Source of the DNA: RUG343 sp964486215
GTDB taxonomy: Bacteria; Bacillota_I; Bacilli_A; RF39; UBA660
Reading direction: 5' to 3'
NCBI GenBank assembly: GCA_964486215.1
Contig: CAZALI010000006.1
Coordinates: forward strand, 1 to 49,715
DNA length: 49,715 nucleotides
Within the stretch, counting starts at the first letter, position 1, and every line of letters begins with the position of its first letter. This document shows positions 1 through 9,393 of the stretch, one piece after another. The translations under genes and the position numbers were made by a program. The notes beneath the pieces are model-generated. The model made no database searches. It had not been told where the DNA came from and saw nothing but the letters and a program-made list of their open reading frames with translations.

Positions 1-3000
1 TGTTCCAACAGTACCAGCTTTAAAGACATTGTTTTCTCCAAACAATACTTTAGTATAGGCATGAGCAGATGCTTGATTTAAATCAGAGAAATTTAAGTCT
101 ATATCAGGTACTTTATCAGCATTAAATCCCAAGAATGTCGCGAATGGCATATCTTGACCATCTTTAATCATTTTCTCTCCACAGTCTGGACATACTTTAT
201 CTGGTAAGTCAAAGCCTGATGAATAGTTAGATGCTAATTCATTACCTTCATCATCTGTGAAGATAGACTTTTTACATTTTGGACAACGATAATGTGCTGG
301 CAATGGATTAACTTCTGTTATACCCATTAGTGTTGCGACAAAAGATGATCCTACTGATCCACGGGAGCCAACTATATATCCTTCACTATTAGAGTGTTTA
401 ACTAGTCTTTCAGCAATCAAGTATATTGGATCAAATCCTCCACCTATTACACCACCTAAAGACTTTTTAACTTCTTTTTCTAGGTCTTCTTCGGACATAT
501 CAGGTGTTTTTAATTCTTTTTTCAAAAGACTAATAATATTATCTTTACCTTTAATAATATTATTATGTAATAACTCATGTGCTTTTTCTTTATTCTTTTC
601 ATTCTTAGATATTGTTTTATAGACAATATCTCCGTATAACTCTGTAGCAATTCTCTCTTCTAGCATATATGGTAGAGGTTCTCCATACCATTCTTTAGCT
701 TTTTCATAAACTAATTTAGTTACTTCTTTAGGACAGTCAACGTACGTTCCATCTTCTGCTTTTACTCGTGGTGAAAATGGTATTCCACCTGTATCAATAA
801 TTACTTCTACTATGTCACACATATCAGCTATTTTATTAGTATTATCAATAACTATTTTCTTAGCTTCTTCTGGTGATAAGAAATTAAAAGCACTTAACAT
901 TTCATCTGTAGTTCTAAAGTACTCATCTGGTATTTTAGTAATACCATTTCTAGCTAATGGATGTCTTCCTCCACCTGGTACTTTTTGATTTATAATAATT
1001 TCTCTATATATTTTATCTTCTTTATTTAATTCATGTACATTACCAGTAGCAACTATTATTTTCCCACATTCTTCTGTTACTCTTATTATCTTTTCTAAGT
1101 GAGCAGTTAATTCTATAGGAGAAGCGAACTCATTAGTTTCAATTAAATGAGTATAACAATCTAATGGTTGTACTTCTACATAGTCATAAAATCTAATAAT
1201 ATTAGATAATTCATCTTCACTTTTAGATTTAGCTTCTGTGAATACTTCACTTTCGTAACAGCCACTTCCAACTAGTAATCCTTCTCTATATTCTTCTAAA
1301 ACACTTCTAGGTATTCTAGGAGTTTTATATAGATAAGTAGTTGATGCGAGTGAAACTATTTTAAATAAATTCTTTAAACCTGTTTTATTCTTTACTAATA
1401 AATTTATATGATGAGAACGACCAAATTTATACATCTCATCTGAAGAGATTAATTTATCTAAATCAGTCATTTTCTCTATATTTCTATCACTTAGTTTCTT
1501 TAACATTTTATTAAATATTAAAGCTGTTCCTTCAGCATCATAGTCTCCTCTATGATGTGATTCTTCATCCCAGAAACCATCTGGATTTTTATCTGTCTTT
1601 AAAATATCATATCTCTTAGCTAAGGCTGTTAGTGAGTGTCTTGAATAGTTAGGATCTAGCGCACGAGATAATTCTAGTGTATCAATAACAGTATTTTTAA
1701 ATTCACCTAGATTGTATTTCTTATGAGCCATTTCAATAAATGAAACATCAAATTTAGCATTATGAGCAACCATAGGATCATTACCATACCATTTAATAAA
1801 GTCTTTAACTGATGTTTCTTCATTATCTTTGTCTTTTAACATATCATCAGTAATATTAGTTAGATCAGTAATCTTCTTAGGTAGAGGTCTACCTGGATTA
1901 ATTAATTTATCATATCTATCTATTACTTTTCCATTTTTTATCTTAACAGCACCTATTTCAATAATAGAGTCTCCTCCACCAGCATTAAAACCAGTTGTCT
2001 CTAAGTCAAAAACAACAAATTCTTCATCTAGCATTATATTTTTATTAGGACGAGTAACAATATTAACTTTATCATCTATCATAGCTATTTCTAATCCATA
2101 AATAGCTTTAAATTTATCTTTATCTTCTTTATCTTTGTTATACTTAGTAACATAATCAAAGACATGTGGAAAAGCTTGTACTCCGTTATGATCAGTAATA
2201 GCAATAGCTTTATGTCCAAAGTCAATAGCTTGTTTTACTAAAGTAACTTCATCTACTACTCCATCCATTTGACTCATCTTAGTATGAGTATGTAGTTCTA
2301 CTCTTTTTTCTTTAGATGTATCCTCTCTTTTTGTTTCTTCTACTTCTACTCTCATAATATCTCTAGCATTTAATACTAATTCACGAGAGAATGGATCATC
2401 TTTAGTATAACCTCTTACTTTAATCCAACCAGAAGCTAATTCTTTACTAAGTCTTTTATATTCATCATCGTCTCTAACAAATATCTTACAATAAATACTA
2501 TCAGTAAAATCTGTTATAGAAAGAGTTATTACTTTAAAGTCTGTCTTAGTAGATTCAAAATTATCTATACCAAATATTTTACCAGTAACAATAACATTGT
2601 TATCTTCTCCTAAAATAGTATTTATTTTTATAGAGTCTTCTCTTATACTTCTACCTAAAATAACATTAGAATCTTTTGAAGAACTATTTACTGTCTTTTT
2701 AGTAGTTGTTTTCTTTTTAGGTATCTCTTTTTCACCTACAATTAAATCTTTCTTTATAGCTTCTTTAATATCATCTTTTTCTTCTAATTTAATATTAATA
2801 GTATGTTCATAATCTAAGTCTTTATATATTTCTTCTAAATTAGGTAATATTTTTAATAACTTTTTTTCTTCAACAATATTATTAGCAATTAATACTAATT
2901 TATTATCTTTTATCTGCATATTATCTAGATATTTATTAGGTAATTTTATCTTACACAACTTTAATATTAATGGATAATAAGATAAATAAGTATCTATATC

Positions 3001-3240
3001 TTTATTTGTATCACAAAAAATAATATCTATATTAGATACTTTTTTGTCTAATTTATTAATTTTAGTATAAAGTTCTTCTAGTACAGATACTGGTAATAGA
3101 GTTTCTTTACTAATGATAATATTCCAAGTATTAAGAGTAGAAAATACTTTTATTTTCTTTAATTTAGCATCAGAAAAATAATTATAATTATCTTTAGTAA
3201 ATTCTATTTTATCTAATAATTTTATGATGTTATTATCCAT
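1..3240 (-). CDS. polC: DNA polymerase III PolC, alpha subunit with proofreading exonuclease (3' part outside the window)
   Basis: This is the Gram-positive replicative polymerase, which copies DNA and proofreads it in one chain. About 1080 residues are visible and the C-terminal polymerase fingers region runs off the left edge. In order: an N-terminal region ending in an OB-type fold; a PHP domain starting with RVELHTHTKMSQMDG near residue 315; the inserted DnaQ-like exonuclease with its metal-binding FDLETTGFN near residue 411; the second half of PHP; a four-cysteine zinc motif (CPKC...CPDC) near residue 990-1020; and the start of the palm with GFNADKVPDIDLNFS near 1045. PHP, exonuclease and zinc motifs together distinguish PolC from DnaE. 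The ATG at 3240 is preceded by GGAGG at good spacing. It lies 45 bases after the stop of an unknown gene, probably on the same transcript. Confidence 0.97.
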   Translation of the reverse strand, partial: MDNNIIKLLDKIEFTKDNYNYFSDAKLKKIKVFSTLNTWNIIISKETLLPVSVLEELYTKINKLDKKVSNIDIIFCDTNKDIDTYLSYYPLILKLCKIKLPNKYLDNMQIKDNKLVLIANNIVEEKKLLKILPNLEEIYKDLDYEHTINIKLEEKDDIKEAIKKDLIVGEKEIPKKKTTTKKTVNSSSKDSNVILGRSIREDSIKINTILGEDNNVIVTGKIFGIDNFESTKTDFKVITLSITDFTDSIYCKIFVRDDDEYKRLSKELASGWIKVRGYTKDDPFSRELVLNARDIMRVEVEETKREDTSKEKRVELHTHTKMSQMDGVVDEVTLVKQAIDFGHKAIAITDHNGVQAFPHVFDYVTKYNKDKEDKDKFKAIYGLEIAMIDDKVNIVTRPNKNIMLDEEFVVFDLETTGFNAGGGDSIIEIGAVKIKNGKVIDRYDKLINPGRPLPKKITDLTNITDDMLKDKDNEETSVKDFIKWYGNDPMVAHNAKFDVSFIEMAHKKYNLGEFKNTVIDTLELSRALDPNYSRHSLTALAKRYDILKTDKNPDGFWDEESHHRGDYDAEGTALIFNKMLKKLSDRNIEKMTDLDKLISSDEMYKFGRSHHINLLVKNKTGLKNLFKIVSLASTTYLYKTPRIPRSVLEEYREGLLVGSGCYESEVFTEAKSKSEDELSNIIRFYDYVEVQPLDCYTHLIETNEFASPIELTAHLEKIIRVTEECGKIIVATGNVHELNKEDKIYREIIINQKVPGGGRHPLARNGITKIPDEYFRTTDEMLSAFNFLSPEEAKKIVIDNTNKIADMCDIVEVIIDTGGIPFSPRVKAEDGTYVDCPKEVTKLVYEKAKEWYGEPLPYMLEERIATELYGDIVYKTISKNEKNKEKAHELLHNNIIKGKDNIISLLKKELKTPDMSEEDLEKEVKKSLGGVIGGGFDPIYLIAERLVKHSNSEGYIVGSRGSVGSSFVATLMGITEVNPLPAHYRCPKCKKSIFTDDEGNELASNYSSGFDLPDKVCPDCGEKMIKDGQDMPFATFLGFNADKVPDIDLNFSDLNQASAHAYTKVLFGENNVFKAGTVGT

Positions 3241-3285
3241 GTTTAGTTCCTCCAGTAATTATATTATGTACCTATTATTCTTTTT

Positions 3286-4095
3286 TTATATTACATCACC
3301 AAGTATTTTATTTCTTACATAGTCTATAAAACTCATTATATCTTTATGAGATAAATATTTATTGTATTTATAATCATCCATATTAAAAGCTATTTTATCT
3401 CTCTTCATATAGTCAACAAAGTCTTCTTCTTTTACTCCTAAATACATTAACCAATATGGATATATTTGTTTCTTTAATTCAAGTAATGATTCTCTTCCTG
3501 AAAAATAAACACTTTTATCTGTTAATATAGTAGGAATTTCATTTAGTACTAATAATTCTATAATAGCAGTAGCAATAGTATCATTATCTTTGGTTATAGG
3601 TAATTCTTTCTTTATAATAAACATTATAATATTTAATAATAAATTTAACTCATTATCTTCTGCTTTACCTATAACAATGTTACCTCTATTCTTATTATTA
3701 GGTATAGTAGCATCTATTATATCTAATTCTTTTGGTACTAGGAATATATTATATGGAATTATATTTTTTCTTAGAGTCTTTTTTAAGATATCATTTATTT
3801 TTCTTTTATTATGATCCCAGATTTTTAAGATGTTTTTACGATGCTTTTCACTTTCTTTTTTTAGTTTAGTATAAATATCTTCTTCTAAAACAATATTATA
3901 AATAGTATCATCTTTAGGAATAAAATTCTTATAATCTAGAAATATATCATTTTTTTCATTGTAAGTCTCTGTGTATTCTTCTCGATAATTATTCCATAAT
4001 TTATGTTTTAGACTATTTAATTCTTTAGACTGAGATGGTTGAAATACTATGTTCCATATTAAGATATAGTCATTAGTTATAAATTCTAATTCCAT
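3286..4095 (-). CDS. Hypothetical protein upstream of polC
   Basis: I do not recognise this family. The product is 269 residues, rich in Lys, Ile and Asn, with no signal peptide or clear membrane span; a hydrophobic stretch in the middle (LNLLLNIIMFIIKKELP) could be a buried helix. It looks cytosolic. I start it at the ATG at 4095, seven bases after an AGG in TATAGGTGAATT; a GTG at 4104 is part of that ribosome binding site and is unlikely to be the start. It follows the terminator of the tail-anchored gene to its right and precedes polC by 45 bases, so it is probably the first gene of a polC transcript. TGATATATT at about 4115-4123 on the minus strand could be an extended -10. Confidence 0.75.
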   Translation of the reverse strand: MELEFITNDYILIWNIVFQPSQSKELNSLKHKLWNNYREEYTETYNEKNDIFLDYKNFIPKDDTIYNIVLEEDIYTKLKKESEKHRKNILKIWDHNKRKINDILKKTLRKNIIPYNIFLVPKELDIIDATIPNNKNRGNIVIGKAEDNELNLLLNIIMFIIKKELPITKDNDTIATAIIELLVLNEIPTILTDKSVYFSGRESLLELKKQIYPYWLMYLGVKEEDFVDYMKRDKIAFNMDDYKYNKYLSHKDIMSFIDYVRNKILGDVI

Positions 4096-4125
4096 ATAAT
4101 TCACCTATACATAAATATATCATAT

Positions 4126-4153
4126 AAAAAAAAAGCTCTCAATAATTTGAGAG
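4126..4153 (-). terminator. Intrinsic terminator of the tail-anchored protein gene
   Basis: On the minus strand CTCTCAA-ATTA-TTGAGAG is followed by a run of nine T. It lies just after the stop of the gene at 4158-5084. Confidence 0.85.
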
Positions 4154-4157
4154 TATT

Positions 4158-5084
4158 TTATTTAAAATAATGAATATAAATATAGAAACCAGCAGCAGCT
4201 ATAAGTGCTATGACTATTATTACTATAAGCAATTTTACTATAAATGGTGTTTTAGCATCATCAAATTCATCTGACATAGTAAAGTCTTTTGTGGATAAGT
4301 CCATACTCTTACTATAGAAATCAGTATCGGCATTATCCATTATCTTATCTTTGTGTTTTGATTTTTCTTTTTCTTTTTTATTTTCTTTTTCTACTTCTTC
4401 TAATTTTTCTTTATCTAGAGTTTCATTATTATCTTCTTTTTCTATATGATATTTTGATTCAGTTAAATCAAAGTTATCAGTATTTTCATTTACTTGAGCA
4501 GCTACTTTATCTAGAGCTTGAGTAGCCATTAAATCACTTAATAGATTAACAGATGTTTCTTTAGCTAAATCACCAGCTAATGTTTTAGTAGTTATAGTAT
4601 CAATTATTTCTTTTAATTCATCATCACTTGGTGGTACTACACGTTCTTTTTTCTCTTCACGATACTTTTCTAATTCTTCTTTATTTAGACTAGCTAAGAT
4701 ATTGTAGTTTGTATTAGATAATTTTCTCTTAGCTTCTTCATCTAAATCTTTTCTATTCTTATGAGCTTCTTCCATAACAGTATTTATATCATATACTTTA
4801 TTTTCTTTATCTTTATATAAATAGTTAAATTCATCTAGTTGTTTCTTTTCTTGGGGTTCTTCTACAATATTTGTATATTCTTTTAATTTGTGATAATCTT
4901 CTCTACTAGTTTTTGTTTTAAGTTCATTACTATTAGATATATCATAGGCATTAGCATTAGTAACATCACTAATATCAGCGTATTTAACATTAGAACTGAC
5001 TTCTTTATATAGTTCTTCATTCTTATCACGTCTAGAACTAGTAGTAGTCGTTTTATTAGTATTATAACGATCCATTCTACGCAT
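4158..5084 (-). CDS. Tail-anchored charged coiled-coil membrane protein, function unknown
   Basis: The 308-residue product is almost entirely charged and polar (many Glu, Lys, Asp, Asn) and predicted helical, ending in one hydrophobic span (KLLIVIIVIALIAAAGFYIY) with only three residues beyond it. That is the pattern of a C-terminally anchored protein whose bulk faces the cytosol. No catalytic motif is visible and I cannot assign a family. The start is the ATG at 5084 after GAAGGTGATTAGT; the GTG nine bases upstream is inside the ribosome binding site. It is divergent from the ferredoxin gene and has its own terminator, so it is monocistronic. Confidence 0.75.
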   Translation of the reverse strand: MRRMDRYNTNKTTTTSSRRDKNEELYKEVSSNVKYADISDVTNANAYDISNSNELKTKTSREDYHKLKEYTNIVEEPQEKKQLDEFNYLYKDKENKVYDINTVMEEAHKNRKDLDEEAKRKLSNTNYNILASLNKEELEKYREEKKERVVPPSDDELKEIIDTITTKTLAGDLAKETSVNLLSDLMATQALDKVAAQVNENTDNFDLTESKYHIEKEDNNETLDKEKLEEVEKENKKEKEKSKHKDKIMDNADTDFYSKSMDLSTKDFTMSDEFDDAKTPFIVKLLIVIIVIALIAAAGFYIYIHYFK

Positions 5085-5149
5085 ACTAATCACCTTCTAT
5101 AATAATAATATCATAATATGAAGTATTTTTATATAATTATAATTAGTAC

Positions 5150-5178
5150 TTTACGGAAAATGTAAAGTTAGTTATAAT
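5150..5178 (+). promoter_or_regulatory. Promoter of the ferredoxin gene
   Basis: TTTACG, a 17-base spacer and a perfect TATAAT, 19 bases upstream of the ferredoxin ATG and just before its AGGAGG site. Confidence 0.75.
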
Positions 5179-5197
5179 TGATTTATAGGAGGATATA

Positions 5198-5398
5198 ATG
5201 AAAGTAAAAATTAATGAAGATTCTTGTATTGGATGTGGTGCTTGTCAATCTATTTGTGAGAACGTTTTTGAAATAAATGATGAAGGACTTTCTTCAGTAA
5301 AGGTAGAAGAAGTTAGTGAAGATGATGTACAATCTGTTAGAGATGCAGCTGACTCTTGTCCTACAAGTGCTATCGAAATAGAAGAAGAAAAAGACTAG
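5198..5398 (+). CDS. fer: Ferredoxin with one [4Fe-4S] cluster
   Basis: A 66-residue acidic electron carrier. The cluster ligands are visible as CIGCGAC...C near residues 10-20, with the fourth cysteine in CPTSAIE near residue 54. The spacing and the acidic tail match the monocluster ferredoxins of Bacilli. The ATG follows AGGAGG, and the gene has a strong promoter immediately upstream and a terminator that overlaps the stop, so it is transcribed alone. Redox partners cannot be told from this window. Confidence 0.93.
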   Translation: MKVKINEDSCIGCGACQSICENVFEINDEGLSSVKVEEVSEDDVQSVRDAADSCPTSAIEIEEEKD

Positions 5399-5416
5399 TA
5401 ATTAGTCTTTTTTTAT
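5391..5416. terminator. Bidirectional terminator between ferredoxin and the hydrolase gene
   Basis: AAGACTA-GTAA-TTAGTCTT with a T run on the plus strand and T-rich sequence on the minus strand. It serves both convergent genes and overlaps the ferredoxin stop codon. Confidence 0.8.
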
Positions 5417-6327
5417 ATTGAATTATATTTAGGTCTTATGACAACGCCTATTATTTTATTATTATATCTTTTTGTCTTTGGACCATAATTTTTTTCACTT
5501 ACATCACCTGGTCCAGCAGTATACCATAAGTATTTGCCATTTTTCTTACCAGCGTAAGCAAATGTATGAGGATTTTTGGTTTTATCAAATCCTAAGATGT
5601 CTCCTGGTTTTAAATTTAGTTGACTAGCTTTTTTATCAGGATAAGATATAGTTACTTTTTTACTTTTCTTTATATAGTCTGCTCCATCACCTTTTATTAC
5701 ACCATCTACACTAATGTATATAACTTTTCCTTTTGGTAGTAGACCAAATTCTTGCATAGCAAGTGATATATAGCTAGCACAATTTACATCATGAGTTTTT
5801 TTAACAGCTTCTAAAGAATGAGCTCTTGCACTACCATAATAATGAGCTCTCATAGCAATTAATTTATCAGCTGTAGCTTCTAAGGTATTAATCCATTCTC
5901 TTTGATTACCTACTCCTGTAGTTGTTAATTTAAGATTACCATTATCATCTACATCTTTTGGATCTCCTACTTCATACTTTTTATTTTTAAATAACTTAGT
6001 TGGTTTTTTAGTAGATGTAGGAATATATTTACCCTTTGAAAACTTATAATTACTAGCCGCTTTCCAACAAGCTGACAATTCAATTTTTTCATCTAACATC
6101 ATCATAGTAACACTAATAATTGTAGGTATTAAGAATATTATTACTAGAGCTATTATGGCATTTTTTAAATTATGTATTAATTTCTTATTATCTGGATCGT
6201 ACATCATTCTAGTTAGTACTATAACAAGAGAGACTATTGCTAAAACTGGAGCTAATATTTCTATAATAAAGAAAGCATTTTGAATTACTTTTATTACTGG
6301 TAATATAACTTGATCATTACAATTCAT
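5413..6327 (-). CDS. VirB2-like membrane module fused to a CHAP/NlpC-type cysteine hydrolase domain (copy 2)
   Basis: A 304-residue protein in two parts. Residues 1-90 carry two transmembrane helices (about 18-40 and 55-77) around a short basic loop and end in SACW; this resembles the TrbC/VirB2-like two-helix proteins common in low-GC Gram-positives. Residues 140-304 look like a papain-fold cell-wall hydrolase: Cys183 in VNCASYISLAMQEFG, a LKPGDILGF strand, and His254 in NPHTFAYAG, the Cys-His order of CHAP/NlpC/P60 amidases. The hydrolase part would lie outside the membrane and presumably cuts peptidoglycan (inference). The first 125 residues are nearly identical to those of its neighbour at 6342-7247, whereas the catalytic parts have diverged. 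It is the last gene of the operon that begins with the aminopeptidase; the start follows TAGGTGAAAAT. Confidence 0.75.
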   Translation of the reverse strand: MNCNDQVILPVIKVIQNAFFIIEILAPVLAIVSLVIVLTRMMYDPDNKKLIHNLKNAIIALVIIFLIPTIISVTMMMLDEKIELSACWKAASNYKFSKGKYIPTSTKKPTKLFKNKKYEVGDPKDVDDNGNLKLTTTGVGNQREWINTLEATADKLIAMRAHYYGSARAHSLEAVKKTHDVNCASYISLAMQEFGLLPKGKVIYISVDGVIKGDGADYIKKSKKVTISYPDKKASQLNLKPGDILGFDKTKNPHTFAYAGKKNGKYLWYTAGPGDVSEKNYGPKTKRYNNKIIGVVIRPKYNSI

Positions 6328-6341
6328 ATTTTCACCTACTA

Positions 6342-7247
6342 TTATAGAGAATTATACTTAGGTCTTATGACAACTATTATAACTTTATTACCATAACCTT
6401 TTGTCTTTGGGCCATAATTCTTTTCACTTACATCACCAGGTCCGGCACTAAACCATAAGTCTTTACCATTCTTTTTACCAGCATAAGCAAATGTATGATA
6501 TGGCTTAGGTCCATAACCAACAATATCTCCTGGTTTTAAATCTAATTGATTAACTTTTTTCTTTGGATAAGATATAGTTACTTTTTTACTTTTCTTTATA
6601 TAACTTGCTCCATTACCTTCTATATTGTGTCTTATAAAAATTACTTTTCCTTTTGGTAATAAACCAAATTCTTGCATAGCATAAGAAATATAGTGAGCAC
6701 AATCTATTCTTCTAATTCTTCTAGCATCTGCCATTGATTTTCCACCTGGAGCACCATTATATACAGCTCTCATTTTTATTAATTCACTAGCTGTACTTTC
6801 TAGTGTTTTAAGCCAAGCTTTTTGATTAGCTGATCCTTCGTATGTTAATTTTAGATGACCACTAGTATCTAAATCTGATGGGTCTCCTACTTCATACTTT
6901 TTATTTTTAAATAACTTAGTTGTTTTTTTAGTAGATGTAGGAATATATTTACCTTTTGAAAACTTATAATTACTAGCTGCTTTCCAACAAGCTGACAATT
7001 CAATTTTTTCATCTAACATCATCATAGTAACACTAATAATTGTAGGTATTAAGAATATTATTACTAGAGCTATTATGGCATTTTTTAAATTATGTATTAA
7101 TTTCTTATTATCTGGATCGTACATCATTCTAGTTAGTACTATAACAAGAGAGACTATTGCTAAAACTGGAGCTAATATTTCTATAATAAAGAAAGCATTT
7201 TGAATTATTTTTATTACTGGTAGTATAACTTGATCACTACAGCTCAT
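6342..7247 (-). CDS. VirB2-like membrane module fused to a CHAP/NlpC-type cysteine hydrolase domain (copy 1)
   Basis: A 301-residue paralogue of the protein at 5413-6327. It has the same two-helix N-terminal membrane module and linker, then a hydrolase domain with the catalytic cysteine in RIDCAHYISYAMQEFG and the histidine in KPYHTFAYAG. The two genes are nearly identical over the first roughly 330 bases and clearly different over the catalytic half, which suggests recent duplication or gene conversion of the N-terminal half. The start at 7247 matches the paralogue and lies eight bases after AGG in GTAGGTGATGTAT; the GTG and ATG just upstream are within or too close to that site. It begins nine bases after rluB and ends 14 bases before copy 2. 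Confidence 0.75.
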   Translation of the reverse strand: MSCSDQVILPVIKIIQNAFFIIEILAPVLAIVSLVIVLTRMMYDPDNKKLIHNLKNAIIALVIIFLIPTIISVTMMMLDEKIELSACWKAASNYKFSKGKYIPTSTKKTTKLFKNKKYEVGDPSDLDTSGHLKLTYEGSANQKAWLKTLESTASELIKMRAVYNGAPGGKSMADARRIRRIDCAHYISYAMQEFGLLPKGKVIFIRHNIEGNGASYIKKSKKVTISYPKKKVNQLDLKPGDIVGYGPKPYHTFAYAGKKNGKDLWFSAGPGDVSEKNYGPKTKGYGNKVIIVVIRPKYNSL

Positions 7248-7256
7248 ATACATCAC

Positions 7257-7970
7257 CTACTTCTTTAAGGAATATAATACTTTTACTTCTTTAGGAGTTA
7301 TTTTTCTATATTTACCAGAAGATAACCCATCTAATGTCAACATAGCTATTCTTTCTCTTTTTAGTTTTAAAACATCATAACCTATACTTTCAAACAATCT
7401 TTTTACTTCATGATTTATACCATCATGTACTATTATTTCTACAATACATGTAGAATTATCTTTATTTATCTTTTTTACTTTTATATTTTTAGGAATAATA
7501 AGTTTATTATCTAATTTTACTCCTCTTTTTAATTTAATAATATCATCTTTAATTAATATCTTATTTAATTTAGCTATATATACTTTTTCAACATTATTAT
7601 TAGGATGGGTAATAATATTGGATAATTCACCATCATTAGTTAATATAATAGCCCCAGTAGTATCATAATCCAATCTACCTACTGGATATATTCTTTTATC
7701 TTCATCTATTAAATCTATAATTGTTTTTCTATTCTTATCATCTGTTGTGGTTGCGAGTACTTCTCTAGGTTTATTAAGTAAATAATATACTTTATTCTCT
7801 TTAGTTAATAATTTGTTATCTACTTCTATCTTGTCACTTTCTTTTACTTTAGTACCTAGTTCAGTAATTAAATTTCCATTTACTTTTACATGTCCTTCTT
7901 TTATTAATTCTTCTGCTTTTCTTCTAGAAGTTAGACCAGATGAAGCAATTACTTTTTGAAGACGTTCCAT
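7257..7970 (-). CDS. rluB: 23S rRNA pseudouridine synthase, RluB/RsuA family
   Basis: Converts a specific uridine of ribosomal RNA to pseudouridine. The 237-residue chain has an N-terminal S4 RNA-binding domain (residues 1-60, MERLQKVIASSGLTSRRKAEELI) and a catalytic domain with GRLDYDTTG, where Asp101 is the expected nucleophile. RluB-like enzymes are usual in Bacilli, but RsuA-type specificity for 16S RNA cannot be excluded by eye. The ATG directly follows the TAG of the aminopeptidase gene, so translation is probably coupled. It continues into the two VirB2-like/hydrolase genes. Confidence 0.9.
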   Translation of the reverse strand: MERLQKVIASSGLTSRRKAEELIKEGHVKVNGNLITELGTKVKESDKIEVDNKLLTKENKVYYLLNKPREVLATTTDDKNRKTIIDLIDEDKRIYPVGRLDYDTTGAIILTNDGELSNIITHPNNNVEKVYIAKLNKILIKDDIIKLKRGVKLDNKLIIPKNIKVKKINKDNSTCIVEIIVHDGINHEVKRLFESIGYDVLKLKRERIAMLTLDGLSSGKYRKITPKEVKVLYSLKK

Positions 7971-9347
7971 CTACATATCCTCTAAGAAAGCTATATAGCC
8001 TTTATATGCTTCGTATATATCAGCTTTAGATGTAACTTCCCAAGGAGCATGCATACTAAGTACTGGTACACCAGCATCTATGACATGGACACATTTATTA
8101 GCTAAGATATAGGCAATAGTTCCACCACCACCAATATCTACTTTACCTAATTCAGCTATACCATAAGATATATCATTATCATCCATAACTTTTCTTATTT
8201 TAGCAATGTATTCAGCATCTGCATCATTACTATCATATTTACCACGAGAACCAGTATACTTATTAAATTCTAATCCTCTACCTAAATAAGATGAATTATT
8301 TTTATCCATAACATCTGCATATAGTGGATCATATGCTGAATTAACATCAGAAGATAACATATAAGAGTTAGATAAAGTTCTATTAGTAGAAATACTATCA
8401 TTACCTAATAAATTATGTATTTCATTTATAGCATTTTCATAAAAACTAGATTCCATACCAGTAGAACCTACTGAACCTATTTCTTCTTTATCTACTAAGA
8501 TACAACTAATAGTTTTCTTAGGATTTTCTACTTCTAAGAAAGCTTTTAGAGAAGCAAAAGCACATACTTTATCATCTTGTCCATAAGCCATAATCATAGA
8601 TCTATCTAGGCCAAAGTCTCTAGCAGAACCTGCTGGGACTACTTCAAGCTCTGATGACAATAAATCTTCTTCCTCAATATCATATTTATCTTTTAATATT
8701 TTTAATATAGTTCTTTTTACCTGATTTTCTTTATCTTCATCATTGATTGGAATACTGCCTATTAGTAGATCTAAGTTTTCTCCATCTACTACTTTAGAAG
8801 CCTCTTTTTTCATTTGTTCCATAGCTAAATGTGGTAATAAATCAGTAATACCTAGAACAGGATCTTTAGAATTTTCTCCTATACAGATATTAACTTTTTC
8901 ACCATCTTTTTTTACTACTACTCCATGAAGAGCTAGTGGTATAGTTACCCATTGATATTTCTTTATACCACCATAATAGTGAGTATCAAAGTATGACAAG
9001 CCTTCTGTTTCATATAGAGGATTAGCTTTTAAATCCAATCTAGGTGAATCTACATGTGCTCCTAGTATATTCATACCATCTTCTAAATCTTCTTCACCTA
9101 TAACAAATAAAGCAATAGATTTGCCTCTATTATTGACATATATCTTATCTCCAGGTAATACTTCTCTGTTGTCATTAATATAATCATTTAAATTAACAAA
9201 GCCACATTCTTTAGCTCTAGTAATTACTTCTTTAACTATTTCTCTTTCTGTCTTAGCATTAGTTATAAAGTCTTTATAATCATCGGCTAATTCATTTAAA
9301 GTATCTAAGTCTTTTTTCTTATACTTTTTCCAAGCTACTTCTTTCAT
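7971..9347 (-). CDS. M18 family aminopeptidase
   Basis: A cytosolic metallo-aminopeptidase that removes N-terminal residues from peptides using two metal ions. The 458-residue length fits the family. Visible metal-site and catalytic segments are ILGAHVDSPRLD, LVDKEEIGSVGSTGMES, SSDVNSAYDPLYAD and, near the C terminus, PVLSMHAPWEV, plus the glycine-rich VDIGGGGTIAYIL typical of M18. The ATG follows TAGGAGTGATGAT. It is the first gene of a run with rluB and the two membrane hydrolases, and lies downstream of the EIIB-like gene's terminator, so it should have its own promoter near 9350-9380. Confidence 0.93.
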   Translation of the reverse strand: MKEVAWKKYKKKDLDTLNELADDYKDFITNAKTEREIVKEVITRAKECGFVNLNDYINDNREVLPGDKIYVNNRGKSIALFVIGEEDLEDGMNILGAHVDSPRLDLKANPLYETEGLSYFDTHYYGGIKKYQWVTIPLALHGVVVKKDGEKVNICIGENSKDPVLGITDLLPHLAMEQMKKEASKVVDGENLDLLIGSIPINDEDKENQVKRTILKILKDKYDIEEEDLLSSELEVVPAGSARDFGLDRSMIMAYGQDDKVCAFASLKAFLEVENPKKTISCILVDKEEIGSVGSTGMESSFYENAINEIHNLLGNDSISTNRTLSNSYMLSSDVNSAYDPLYADVMDKNNSSYLGRGLEFNKYTGSRGKYDSNDADAEYIAKIRKVMDDNDISYGIAELGKVDIGGGGTIAYILANKCVHVIDAGVPVLSMHAPWEVTSKADIYEAYKGYIAFLEDM

Positions 9348-9365
9348 ATCATCACTCCTATAAGT

Positions 9366-9393
9366 TAAAAATGAATTAAATTACTTTAATTCA
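9366..9393 (-). terminator. Terminator of the EIIB-like gene
   Basis: On the minus strand ATGAATTAAA-GTAA-TTTAATTCAT followed by a short T run; it overlaps the 3' end of the EIIB-like gene. Confidence 0.7.

Noticed and set aside
1829..2812. Plus-strand open frames inside the polC region
   Set aside because: They lie antisense to conserved PHP, exonuclease and N-terminal domains of PolC, have no ribosome sites and give hydrophobic low-complexity peptides.
4289..4525. Tyr/Leu-rich plus-strand frame opposite the tail-anchored protein
   Set aside because: Antisense shadow of a Lys/Glu-rich coding region, without a start signal.
7254..7256. Start of hydrolase copy 1 at the GTG or ATG upstream of 7247
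   Set aside because: The GTG is part of the ribosome site and the paralogue begins at the position equivalent to 7247.
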